Shown here piece by piece: positions 13,007 to 24,922 of a stretch of 64,000 nucleotides of DNA. This DNA comes from Coffea arabica. Taxonomy: Eukaryota; Streptophyta; Magnoliopsida; Gentianales; Rubiaceae. The translations under genes were made by a program, and so were the position numbers. The notes beneath the pieces are model-generated. The model did no database searches. It was not told the origin of the DNA and saw only the letters and a list, made by a program, of their open reading frames with translations. How positions within the stretch are numbered: position 1 is the stretch's first letter; the number at the start of each line of letters is the position of its first letter. The stretch lies in contig NC_092317.1 of NCBI RefSeq assembly GCF_036785885.1, positions 5,148,501-5,212,500 of the forward strand, read 5' to 3'.

Positions 13007-16000
13007 AGCTGAACAGACAGTGAATGTGGTCCACGAGAAAGCTGTCTGTGTTTTGGTTACTTCTGCTGATAGTACTAGTGGTTTCATTACTTTTTTTATT
13101 TTATGTCTAAAAAGGGATTTTGGGGTCATTTTTGTCAGCTATTGTTGAATCTGACCTCTTTGTTGCTTTAATGATCCTCATGGTTACTGTTTATTATTGT
13201 ATGCTTAGGATGTATGTTTTTCTTTCATTGGCTGGATGAATTGCTCAAATACAAGCTTGGTGGAATCATTTCAGATTTCATTCTCTTGTTAATTTTACTT
13301 TCTTCGACATGATTAATGATTATGACATGGTTGTTTTTCAACTTTTACATGGATACACAAAATTTGTATGTTGTAATGTATTTGTATACAAGTAAGGTAT
13401 GTGTTACGAGAAGTAGGCTATTTTCTGCAAATGCTACTTGTATGTTATTGTTGTTACGCAAATGACATAGAGTAAGAGCTGAAATATTTTGTTAGTTTCT
13501 TCTTAGATAGGTGGAGTTGGGAATAGGATCTTCTAGCCCAGTCATTTGGAATGTTTCTCCTGATTGTCAGATGCTATGGCTTTCAGATTAGTCAGTGAAA
13601 GTAGGTACAATTTTTCAAAATTTTGTTTCTAAGTGAAACATTTAAGATCTTTGAAACTTCCACTTGTAAGCATATGTTACATGGAGGCAGGAGGGTGCTT
13701 GAGATCTGTTCTTGAAATATATTTTAATTAACATTGTAGAGGCAGAAGTTAGTTAAATTATCTGAAGACTACTTGGTATAGCATATCATCTTGTAATCTG
13801 TGTATATGAATGAACATATACACTTTTGACCAAATTTGGATTTCGATCATCATGGTTTATTTTCATGGTGTCATTGCCTGGAAATGAGACTTTGTTAGGT
13901 TAGTGTATTGTATGTGTTTCTATGTATGTATGAGGGCAATCTCTGTAATCAGGGGTGTAATTTCACTTCTGCAGGATGTTCACATCTAAGGGTACAACTT
14001 TATTAGCCTTTTTATCTGATTGACGTGTTTAGAAGCAAAAGTTATTATAATTTGTTTCAGGAGTCAGTCTTACGAAATTGTTCACATGATTTCTTTCAAA
14101 GATATTTTGTTTTCTTCAGCTGCATCAATATTGAAATAAGTGTCAAGATGGTATTTTCAAGTTATAGTGTTGTACTTGTCTACTGTCTAGGATCGATGAT
14201 TGGGATCACTCTAGATAGTTTGTATATGACCCAGAGCAAGAGTTGTGTCTAGTTTTTGCGGCGGTTTCCCAACTGTAGTTGCTAGATTACTGCAAAATTT
14301 TGGTGATATTGATGGTCTGGGGCTAGACCTACAGCTTAAAGGTTGACATAGCCTTTTCTTTCAAAATTTTTGCCACCCTTTTATATACCTCAATATATGA
14401 CATACGTATTCCTTGACGGATCTGAAATGTATTAATGCTACTGGGACTTGGATATCTGTTATCATCTGTACCAGTAAAAAGTTTGACCAAGATCCTTTTT
14501 CTCCCCTTCCTTGAATGTGTTTGCATAAAGCTTAGAAGCACCTTACCATCTGTAAGTCGGTGGATTCTCTTGACCTATCTGAATAAGAATTCTGAACTAT
14601 GATCAAGTGATGAGACTAACATGGCTTCGGCTATTCGACCGGTGGTAATGGGCGTTATGTGATTGTTGCTATCCGTCGTCCAAAGAAAAATGAAAATTAA
14701 AAGAAGCCCACTTGGACTCGAAATTGGATTCTGAGGTCTGATACGGTCTGTTGGCGACTTAGCGGCTAGCGCATGCTATTGATGGAACAAGTGCTTAGAG
14801 ATTTGGTTTAGGGACTGTTGACTGATATATTATTTCATTAATTATCATACAAAGATATTTGTGTTTGTATGTTCATGCATCGAACAGAGGACAATCAACC
14901 ATTTCAATTATTTCGGGTTAAGCTAGCATATACTAAACTGTTAGACATCCTTTTTGAAGAATTCGTCAGATTTTTCTTTCATATTTTCCACATTTTTAAA
15001 CGTCTCCCTTTTGATTTATTGTTATAATTATTGGACTTATATTGGAGCTGTAGACCTCACACTCGATAACTGAAATGAAGCCAAATATGAAGCTAGTTTG
15101 ATTATTAAAATTAATGATCCATGCATGAATTTAGTTCTTGTAAGGTTTCGCAATGAAACTGCCATTCTATTTTTCATAAGAAAATAATCACTTGAACAAA
15201 CCCTGTTCTCTGTCATCATGTTAGTTCCTGGTGTTTAGTCTTGCCGGGTAGTTTAAGGATTTGATTGTTGGTCATTGAGAGGAAGAACGAGATTAATGGC
15301 TGGAGTAACCTCCTCTTGAGGAGTTGGCCATCACGTCTTATGGAGTGGGAGGTTAAGGGTTTAAAGCTTATTTTTCATCAAAAAGTTGTCACTTAATGTG
15401 GTTTCTTTAAAATTCATATAGGTGTTTAATGCATCCGTATGGTTCGATAGTAGTTCAGTCTCCGTCGATTTTTCGCGGTCCTGTTGGATCACTCCTCTAG
15501 TATAGGTTAAAGTATGACTAGGAGTAGGCGTAATTGTAGACGGTGACAATAGACCAAAAAAAAAAAAAAAAAAAAAAAACCATGAAAACAAGAACGATCA
15601 ACCTTCAGACAAATAGTAAACTATGTACAAATCCAATCCAATCACATTCAACTTTAAAATAATTGAAATTTCTTTAATTCAAGAAGGTACAAATACAGAT
15701 GTCTTCTGCAAGACATCAAGGAATAAGTAAATTTTGCAAGTATATATTTCGAGAACGAATTTTACTTCAGTAGCTTGATTTATACAGGGCAAACCAGCTA
15801 AATCAGACAATTTAATTGCAGTCTTCAGTCAATGGGATATCTCTCAATTTTCGAAGACAAAGGGGAATACGAGAACACAATGATCGCCTTAAGCTCTGTT
15901 CATTGCACTTGCACGCTTAACCAAGTCAGGTTGATCATTTTGAAAATTATTATTACTAATTCGGTAGGTCAAAGAATCCACTGAGAGTTACATGTTGAGA

Positions 16001-16112
16001 TGCTGCTACTTTTTCACTGACCATATGGATATTTCCTTCCAATATCATGATCAATAATATTCATGTCCAGCAACATCCTTTGGTTATTGTAAACCTCTAT
16101 GGAGTCGATATC
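13007..16112. other. 3' flank of CCT4 and convergent intergenic region
   Basis: This 3.1-kb region lies between the 3' ends of CCT4 (plus) and the WAT1-like gene (minus). It should contain both 3' UTRs. Apart from a probable retroposon at about 15291-15580, I see no gene. The short open frames here have no family features. Confidence 0.6.
15283..15597 (+). mobile_element. Probable SINE-like retroposon with poly(A) tail
   Basis: The segment ends in a run of about 25 A (15555-15579) after the sequence GGTGACAATAGACC. A weak B-box-like stretch (GGTTAAGGGTTTAAA) lies near 15350. An 8-base direct repeat, AAGAACGA, occurs at 15283-15290 and 15590-15597 and is extended imperfectly. This fits a retroposon, but the boundaries and class are uncertain. 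Confidence 0.45.
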
Positions 16113-18364
16113 CTATGGAATGTCAGATTGAGCAACGGGATTTTTGGATTTATTGCTGTCATCAAGAAGATGTTTTGTCAATGTCTCGTTAGCATCTTTG
16201 TTTTCTTGTTTCTTCTCTTCAGTTTTCCCCCACAATACTAAGTACAGTCCAACGACAATAAGAGCTGCTCCAACAATCCTGCAGAGAAGTCGAAAAAAGT
16301 AAAGAATTTGGAGATACAGAAGGAGTTTGTAGAATCTGGAGATACATATTGGAATGCAGAAGTTGCATTTTGTTTTCCTTTTCGCAAAGTCTTTGACGTA
16401 CCCTCCGGTGTAAAACTGATCCCCAAGAATCACATATGCCATAAGAGCTACTAATACTGTTTGAACTGGTTGGAAGATGGCTACGAAGACTGGACCTCCT
16501 TTTTGAATACACCAAGTTTGAAGAGAGATCACGATCCCCGAAGACACAATTCCCTAAAGTAACAAGTATAGGAGGTTAATTAGGTTGTATGATTGATGAA
16601 GGTTTTACATCAAGCTCCTAGGATGGAGAACAGTGAGTATGAAACAGTACTTAAGTCATTTGATTTGAAACATTACAGCATAAAGGATAGTGAAAATCTC
16701 CTCCCCTGACTGGATTTGCCAGTGATTGGGATCCCTTTCTGCAAAAGCTGCTATGATCAGAAATTGGATCAATCCGAAGAAGCATGTAAATGAGATCAGT
16801 GACAACTTTGCTGGATACTTCTTAACAATTGGAGCCTGAAAAACAGTTCAAGTAGCAATTAATAAGGCTAGATGCTGATGACATAGAATGTCAGACTCTT
16901 TTTTTTTTTTTTTTACGAAAAAGCTTGGGTGGGTTTGACTTCGGTCACTACCACGGGTCAGTGCATGCCTATAAGTCGCTTATAGAAATTTTTATAGATA
17001 GCCCACCAACATAATTCTCATATCGATAACGAGATTCGAACACATGACCTTTTTATGAATAAGTGGCCCGTCCTTACGAACTGAGCCAACTTGTGTTGGC
17101 ATCAAACTAAATTTCTACAACTAAGGATGTTCCTCCAATTCAGGATTGAGCAACCATATTGTTCACTGATTTATCTTAAGCTGACAAAATGACTAGTAAT
17201 GATCATTTGACTGTGAAATCTGAATATCTAATGCCTCTTCAACAATCAGTAGCATTCTAGTAAGGTATTCCCATGATTAGATAAAAGACTTTCCCGTGAT
17301 TCAAATTCATCCGCGTTTGAATTCTCTCAATACGTCGATTTATGTGACATAGTGTTCAAGTGTATCAACAGCAAGCACATGATTGTAAGTGTAACATTAG
17401 TATGAACTGCAGAATGAAGCAATTTATTGAGTTTTAGGCACACCTGAACCACCATCCAGCCAGCCCAAGATAAGCAGTGGCCGAGAAGGCAGACACAGCC
17501 CCATGTCCAATTCTGCTTTTTCATTGAAGAGAAAAGCATGTCCTCTTCTAACGATTTGCTTTCCGGGCTGTGGTGGAGAAGGGGAGGACCTTTGTAAAGG
17601 GTTATGATTGTAGCACCACTTACACTTGCTATGGTCCCCAGAATCTTAGCTAAACCATCCCTCCTCGCAACATTAACTTGCTCGAGTCTGAATGGAGATC
17701 CAATTTGTTAGAATTTGTATTTGAAACTCTGTGCACTCAGAGAACATGAAAAGTAATCTTGCTTACCCCAGAGCAGATGCCATGACAAATGTAATCGCTG
17801 GAACTGAATTTTGCATAGCGGAAGCAAAGGTTGGAGATGCATAGTACAAACCTAGGATATAAAATCCTTGGTTTGCTGTGATCCTGAAGGAGAAACGTCA
17901 AATGATCAAAGACTCAAGAAAGCCACAAATCGACTTTAGTTGCACTTTGCTTGATGCTTCACATTAGTGTAACACTTACCCCACTAATGCTAGGAGGAAA
18001 AACTCAACCAGCAAGGAGAAAGTAAGAGGTGGTCTATCTTTCCTGTGAAAGGGAGACAGAAAGCACAGTTATGAGCAACCTGGAACAAGAAAAATCGAAC
18101 TATCAATTGAACTCTCTTTTCAAAAAGAGATATCAAATGACAAACTGTGTTAGGACACTTGAAGTCTCACTTTTCCATAAAATAAGCAAAGGGTCCTAGT
18201 AGAAGCAATGCAATGATATTCCTATAAACTGGGTATACAATTTTGCTGACACCAATATTAAGTGCAACTCTTGAGACAATGTGAAATCCTGCAAAGCACA
18301 GCTGCAAAATGAGCAGTGCAATAAGCAGCTTCATTTTCTCAGATGAAGGGCTTCCTTGTCCCAT
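16113..18364 (-). CDS. WAT1-related EamA-domain transporter (nodulin MtN21 / UMAMIT family), 7 exons
   Basis: This is a membrane transporter of the plant DMT/EamA superfamily. Relatives export amino acids or auxin; WAT1 itself is a tonoplast auxin exporter. Exons in transcript order: 18171-18364, 17980-18042, 17767-17883, 17444-17687, 16677-16835, 16402-16553, 16113-16278. They join in frame to about 364 residues, a usual length. Ten hydrophobic segments are expected, in two EamA halves. Family blocks include FHIVSRVALNIGVSK, VYPVYRNIIALLLLGPFAY, ITANQGFYILGL, SVPAITFVMA, GGPVFVAIFQPVQT and VGLYLVLWGK. The tail is hydrophilic and Lys-rich. By remembered sequence it is close to WAT1 and to At3g18200. 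The substrate cannot be told from sequence. Confidence 0.93.
16899..17098 (-). mobile_element. tRNA-derived SINE in the WAT1-like gene's intron
   Basis: Read on the minus strand, this has an A-box-like TTGGCTCAGTTCGTAAGG, a B-box-like GGTCATGTGTTCGAATCTC about 50 bases later, and a 3' A tail (the T run at 16899-16914 on the plus strand). It lies in the intron between 16836 and 17443, in the same orientation as the host gene. I could not find convincing target-site duplications, so the ends are approximate. Confidence 0.7.
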
Positions 18365-18438
18365 ATCTTCTTTTCTCTTTTGTTTCTGTAGAGGGTGTTA
18401 GATCATAAAGTACTGCGAGGACAAACGGACTAGTGCTA

Positions 18439-18454
18439 GATATATACATGCATG
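18439..18454 (-). promoter_or_regulatory. Candidate TATA box and RY motif of the WAT1-like gene
   Basis: About 75-90 bases upstream of the start codon lie a TATATA run (18441-18446) and next to it CATGCATG (18447-18454), the RY motif bound by B3 factors. Spacing suits a start of transcription near 18410. This is a prediction from position only. Confidence 0.35.
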
Positions 18455-20522
18455 GAGGGACAGCATTAAGGAAAATGTGTACTTATTTTATGCATGATGG
18501 AGGCTAAACGTACAGCCTCACTATCATATGCTGATTAATCATTTAGAGTTATTATAAGATGTAAATGGCATCCAAATAATGCACAATGTGCATTGATTGC
18601 GGGGATACATATTAAAATGTATGTTTCTATTATGGCTTGCACATAATCTTTTGATTATGGAGATTTTGCTTTATCTAAATCTCATTGGATTATTGACTGA
18701 AAACTGAACTTTGTTAAGGAGACAATGAAGAGGTGGAACGTGTTGGCAAGTTAGCTGAAGACTTGAATGGGGAGCCTGACCTTTTAAAACATTGACCATA
18801 ACTCCATTTTTATTTTCTTTCATGTACTGTGAGCTTGACAAAGTTAATCGAAACTGAAACAGTTTAGGTCTTCGAGCTTAGTAAGTAAAAATGCAAAATA
18901 GTATACTTTGTACCGCATAAATGAGTTGATTTTATAGAATCAGTCATACATGATTAAGCACATATAATTTTATTTCACTGAATTTAGCTGCAAATGATTA
19001 AATCTGAGGATGAGAACTTAATTGATGTCAATTTGTCTATTTTACGGTATTAGTAGTTAGTGCTTGTTAATTGGTTGATGACCGGAAAAATCAAGATGAA
19101 AGAATCCTTCCTTTTTCACTTTGGCAACTGCAACTTTGTAAAACGGTGGATAGATACTCGGATCAGTTGGCAAAGACCCCATAAGAGAACAAGAATTAAT
19201 GCATGTAACTGCATTTAGACGTCCAATTTTAAGGCTACGCTTTTTAACGTAAGATATATTCTGCTTGGGAACAAATACATCGTATCTTTAAAACGTTAGA
19301 ACCTCTGTACATAAAATATGTGTTCTGCTGCTTCTGCAGGGGGTGGCTCCCCCAAAGCCACGACTAGAGTGACAACCCATGTTATGCAAATCATTGAATT
19401 TTCCAATCAGGTTCGATGTTTATTCAGTTGTTTTGTGGATCATCATGAACCAGACAAAAGTTCATATGGTGGGACTAGGGATGTACGCGAGCCGAGCTAC
19501 TCGCGAGTAGCTCGGTCAACGACTCGGCTCGAACTCGGGTTGACTTCTTGTTCGAATGAAAATCGAGTCGAGTTTCGAGTCGAAATAGCCCAGCTCGAGT
19601 CGAGTCGAGTAGCTCGACGAGCCGGAGTTATTTAAATAATATATTTATAATTTAAATAATATATATGTATTATAATTATAAAATGACCATTATGGGTATA
19701 AGTTATATGAAATTTACAATATATCCTTCTTTATAATAAAATCCTATAATGGCAAAAAAGTAATAACATAATTGTAAAAAGACCTAAAATGAAAAAAATT
19801 TAAACCTCGAGTATCGAGTCAAGCCTCGAGCCTAAAGGAAATTTTTCGAGTCGAGTCTCGAGTATCGATTTTTTGTTTTCACCTTGGAAGAGTCGAAGCC
19901 TTTGAAAGAGGATTCATGAATAAGGTTAAAAAACTGTGCCCAAGGGAGAATCTCTTTCTGCGCTCGATTGGGATCTCCCCTTGTCATCTTGATGTGAAGC
20001 GAACAACTTGATGGAAAAGTTTGGTTTTGGTGGATTCAGTACAGCAATACAATTGCCTCGGCTCTGCTTCAAATCAGAACTAACATGCACGGCCATTTAG
20101 CATCACCGACAAGTGACAACCCATCTGCTTCTTTTTCTTTTGTATTCTTGCCTGTATATCTTAGTATTTTTGCATTATTTTACCTCATTATTCCCATGCT
20201 CATCACCGTGGAGGTCCTTGTTTTGCTACTCTTTTGCACATCTTGCATCCAAAGGAAACTAAATGCAAGCAGAATACGAGTGAAAAAAACGTAACAGTAA
20301 ACTTGAAATTGTAGTACAAAACTCTTTCTCACAGGCAAAGTTTTCCCCTTCTCAATGGAATGGCACATTAAACAGAAAGATATCGTACAACCATGCTTAC
20401 AGTACAAGATCAAGGAAAAAAACAGAAAAAAGCTATGTTGTCAAACTGCGCGGAGCAAAGAGGACAGAACTACTCCTCTACAAGTAGCACCTCAGTTGCA
20501 CATTTCTAACAGTTATAGCAAG
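18455..20522. other. Intergenic region upstream of the WAT1-like gene
   Basis: This spacer of about 2 kb runs to the PP2C stop codon. It holds a CGAG-rich repeat at 19476-19870 and the PP2C 3' UTR near its right end. The short open frames here show no recognised protein. Confidence 0.55.
19476..19870. repeat. CGAG/GAGTCGAG-rich repeat, probable truncated hAT-type MITE
   Basis: The sequence begins TAGGGATGTACGCGAGCCGAGC, a common start of plant hAT-related elements, and is full of CTCGA/TCGAG words at both ends around an AT-rich middle (about 19630-19800). No matching terminal inverted repeat or 8-base duplication is clear on the right, so the copy may be truncated. Confidence 0.5.
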
Positions 20523-23500
20523 CTATTTTTTCCTAAAAACGATAACAATTGCAGTGCAATTGTCTTTGCACCGGCGCTCACGGACTGCTTCACGAACTAG
20601 GTGGCGGCTCACCACTGCAACAGGTAAACCATCCTGCCAGAAGAGCACAAAGGTTGAACACGCTGCAATCCTAAAGCCTTCAAATTCTTTCGCATGTATA
20701 AACTTTTAAAGAAATATATTCCACACTACATATTTTACAATAATTCAGAAATCAAAATGTGTGTTCAGATAGGAGATTATTTGGGATGTTTTTAGAATAG
20801 GTAGTGTAATACTTTTTGTGATGTGATATACGTAAGATAAAAAGGTGGTTGGGAAGATAAAGAGGTGACCGAAAAACACAGTTGTCACGCAACCAAAAAT
20901 TTTTTCCAAACACACAACTCTTAACACCTTATGAACTATCTTCATAGTTTATGTGCATTGAGCAGGAAAGAGTCTAGACTATTCACATGAGCAGGGATAC
21001 AACGTTGGGAAACAGGGAAAGAGCAACTGAAGAATTAACTACTGCCAGATGGCAACTTTTATAACAGCTCACATCCTTGTCACAGATAGATACAACTCTA
21101 AGCGCACCACTAATTGGGCATTTAATCGTAATGAAATGCTCATTAGCCAAAAGCTCATCAGTAGTACATTATATTGATAACACAGGTAAGCAGCAATGAT
21201 ACAAGTTCAAGGCAGAACAAATAAAACCAATATGTACAAGTTTCAAACCTGTAACAACTTGTGGACAAATTCAACAGCATCACTAGGTCCAAATACCTAA
21301 TGATAGCAAATAGTATCAATAATGTATGCCATTATTTTGAACCAGGAACCTCAAGGAACTGATAAAGGAAAGTTTCTAATGCACATACTCCCCACAAGCC
21401 ATCACATCCAAGAATGATGAAGTGGTCTCTCTCTGTAAGGTCAAATGAATGAATATCAGGGGTTGCAACCACACCAACCTGCATGGTAAGGCAACTAAAT
21501 ATCATAAGTGCCAACAACCTACATAAAACAAAAAAAAGATACACCTTGTAATCCTTCAACATCACAGTTATCCAAAACAAAAATCACCTAATCACAGAAA
21601 CTCCACCTGGATTTAACCACCATTTAACAGGAATTTAAAAGAAAAAAAAAAAGAGTAAAGAAGAAAAGACGCACACACACACACACAGAGGACTCAAAAT
21701 TGCACGTCCCATGGCAAAGAGAAGTGATAAAACAAAAACAGGAAGACTCCCTCATTCATCAAGAAATCCCCCATTAATAACTTACTTGAAAGCATGCTTA
21801 TGTTTGCCAACCTTTCCACTACTTCCTGGCAATCAAATTACCAGCACAACAAAAGTTAATAGCCCCAGAGAAACGCTTCAATCTTTGGAACAACAGAATC
21901 TAAAAATATCAAGTTTTGATGAGTTCAAACATGCAGAACATATGGACAAAAAGAAGGCTTGCATATAGAAACTATAATATCAACTTCCTTAATATGAATG
22001 CACTTTTGAAGGCAAGAAACAGAACAGATCAAATGTAGGTGCAAAAGAAAGTTGTCCAGGAGGCAAGCAGTAGCAGTAAAAACCTTCTTGAATTGCCGAT
22101 CTCCAAAAGCTCTAGAAACTTCAAGTCGCCCTTGTAGACGCCCATTTGAACTTACAGTACCGCCAGCCTAAAGAGCATGGATATTCATGAGGAGAAACTT
22201 TCGATATTCACAATGTTGATATGATCTGGGTTAATCCAAGAGGGCAAAATAATTTTAAAAAATTTTTAAAAAAAACTCAAGCATAGGTGATCCAACTCTT
22301 CTAGGAGACCATCTACTTGACCCAGCAAATGCAGCTTTTGATGACTTGAAGCCATCTAAAACCGTCAGTTTCTCCTAGCATCAACATTAACTATTTTGGC
22401 AAAGCTCATTCAAATTATGGAATTTGCCAACACATGCATTCAGTTTTACTAATTTTATTTTAGCAAATTAACCAAAAAGATAAAACCGCAATACCCTGTT
22501 GAACTGAAGTTCTAAGAAAGTTCCAAAAACTACAACTACCCAACAACTCACCATATCATTTTTTTTTTTTTTTTTTTTTTGGGGGGGGGGGGGGATTTAA
22601 CAAATATACCTTTTGGATGCGTGCTCGTTCTTGTGGGTATATGGCTTTATGTTCCCTGGTCAACACAATGGCCTTTAATGAGTCTGTAGTTGTAGAGTTG
22701 TGTTGCGATCCATCCACAACAGTTGATCGGGCTATCACTGCCTTTGCATCGCCAACATTAGCAACAAACACCTGCAAATATTTTGTGCCGTTATAGAATT
22801 GCAACTGATAGGGGGGCAAAAGGATCAACATCTTTTAATCCAGGGGTGGGGGGAGATTAAAACTGGAGAAGGGGAAACAAATTTCTTTTTTTTTTTTTAT
22901 CTCCGGCTTCATAAATCTTTCCATGTGCTAATTTACAAATTACTTTTTAAGCATTAATCTGCCATCTTAGTTTCTTTTTTCTCATATGAAACTGTCCCTT
23001 ATATTTCCTCTTCCTGCCAGGTAAATCTTCAAACAAAAAGAAAATGCAAAAGTTCTTAAAGAAGTTAAAGAAAATCAAAGTAATAAAGTACTTTAAAGAA
23101 AGTTTACAAGCCTAGAAGATCTCTGGTCTATTGTATATGGAAAGTACCATGGATCACTGCATACACAAACAGGATGGAAAAGGGCAGAGAATAAGTCTAA
23201 GAACATTCACATAGAATCAAAGAGTTTCCAATTTCCAAAGTCACATCTAGGTAAAAGCTCTTGATGGGGTACATCCCCCAACTACTGACTTGATTTGACA
23301 CAGTTAACAGAGACGATAAAGACATACTGTTTGGCCTAAGACCCAAACGCATACGGCTGTAGCACCATCTTGCCATCCTCCTGTCAAGCGTGTATAATAC
23401 CACATCAAATGCAGCTTAATCACTGGTAGCAGTTCATCTAGTGAATTTGCAATGGCATGAAAACTATGCAAGGCATATAAAAGGATTCAAAAAAGGAACA

Positions 23501-24865
23501 TAATTTAGTAACTAAAAGCACACATAGGATGTAAAAATGTTGGCACCACATGATCTCAATCTCATATTTCAAGGATGCAAAATGTAAATGTAATAATCCA
23601 TAACAAAGCACAAGAAAAATGAGATAATGAATCAAAAGATGATTCAACATCCCAAATGCATGTAGCACCAAGGCTATCCCAACCAAGAAACTGGAAACTG
23701 TGACCATGCGAATTACAAAGAATTTTCCATAAATGCATTATAAGTCCAAGTGGAAAGTGAACATCAACAATGCATCAAATGTCACACCAAATCAATTAAG
23801 CCCTTAGTAATCCTCAATCCTGAAATAATGTTACTGGGTTGCTGTATCCAAGTACAAGTTGGTAATCATAGTTGCAGCAGTACCCTCTTCTCCTCAATTC
23901 ATAAAATGCTTAGTCTACAGAGATCACAGAGTCCGTAGGTGAGAAGATAATTAACAGGATTACCTGCAGTGCTTTCTTGAAGAAGAGACTCGTCAGTTTT
24001 TCGAAACCCTGTCTCCCAGAAAAGCAAAAAGCCAGAAAGCAATAATTTAATAAGTGCAATGTAGTCTAAAGAACTGGCAAAATTTTAACTTGGACATTCA
24101 ACAAAGGTCCTGAAACAGGAAAAGAAAGAAAAGCCCACCTTCAAGTATTGCTTTCTTCGCAGCTTTAACATCCAACTGTAACGTTCAACCAAAAAGGAAC
24201 AAACAAAAAAACCAATTATCAACCAAGACAGCACATTATCAAACAAAGAAAACCAAAAATTAAAGGAAGGACTAAGTAAGGTGAACATATACAAGACCAA
24301 AGCAAAACAGACCAACTCACGTGGTAAGCCAGCTGAAAGAACATTTCTATGTAAATTCTTCTTCGCATATTCCGCCGCTAGTCGACCTCCATGTCCATCA
24401 TATATCGCAAAATGGGCACACCTACAAATTTTTTAGATTTCACAGAAAGAAGAAGAAAGATTCAATCTTTAAAAACAGGGAAGAAACAACACTTACGCAT
24501 TATCAAAAAAGACCCAAGAACAAGAATAAAAACCTTAGTTTCCCAGGAAAATCCAAGCTGGCATCCTGAAGAACAACCCAAGCATCTTCCATAGTATGCC
24601 TCGAACCTTTATCTTCAGCTGCATCAGCTTCTACAGCAAAAGACAACCTCCTTTCTTCAACATTCTTGTCTTTATGTTCATTCTCCTGTGATGAATCAGC
24701 GTTTTCGTTACTACTAACATTGTTACTATTATTATTGGCCTCCGAAGTCTGTTTCTCTTCTGCTAAAGTTCTGGGCTTTTTCGAGGCTGAGACTAACTCG
24801 GGTAACTCGGCTTCACGTTTGCTATTCACATCAGGGCTGGTTGTCGTTTTTGAATCGTCCACCAT
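20523..24865 (-). CDS. Protein phosphatase 2C (PP2C8-like), 10 exons
   Basis: This is a PPM/PP2C-family Ser/Thr phosphatase using two Mg/Mn ions. Exons in transcript order: 24534-24865, 24313-24421, 24139-24175, 23964-24008, 23328-23380, 22610-22771, 22084-22167, 21389-21478, 21249-21296, 20523-20633. They join in frame to 356 residues. The first 80 or so residues are a polar, low-complexity Asn/Ser/Glu-rich arm. The catalytic motifs follow: SRHTMEDAW, YDGHGGR, WQDGATAV, NVGDAKAV, VSRAFGDR, GCDGLWGV and KDNCTAIVIVF. The metal-binding aspartates are therefore present. It resembles Arabidopsis At1g18030 from memory. Exon 2 must end at GAGTTG|GTCTGT; the nearer GTGAGT donor breaks the frame. The intron at 22172-22609 contains long T and G homopolymers. 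Confidence 0.94.
22559..22594. repeat. T22/G14 homopolymer tract in a PP2C intron
   Basis: About 22 T are followed directly by about 14 G, some 15 bases from the exon boundary at 22610. On the transcribed strand this reads C-run then A-run just after the donor. The length is prone to sequencing and assembly error. Confidence 0.85.
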
Positions 24866-24913
24866 TTCTGATTGTATACGAGCAAAGAGCGGGGACAGCT
24901 TTGAAGAAAGTAT

Positions 24914-24922
24914 AAACCCTAA
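24914..24922 (-). promoter_or_regulatory. telo-box-like motif in the PP2C leader
   Basis: The plus strand reads AAACCCTAA about 50 bases upstream of the PP2C start codon, so the leader carries TTAGGGTTT. The position resembles the CCT4 case. Confidence 0.45.

Noticed and set aside
16113-16547. Reading the last transporter exons as one open frame
   Set aside because: The frame stays open across the short intron, but it inserts a Lys/Cys/Phe-rich segment inside the conserved GG|IVGAALIVVGLY block. Splice sites at 16401 and 16279 remove it cleanly.
24314-24325. A GTGAGT donor for PP2C exon 2 at 24320
   Set aside because: It looks stronger by consensus, but it shifts the frame and gives a stop soon after. 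The GTCTGT donor after 24313 keeps GLPRELLDVK as in the family.
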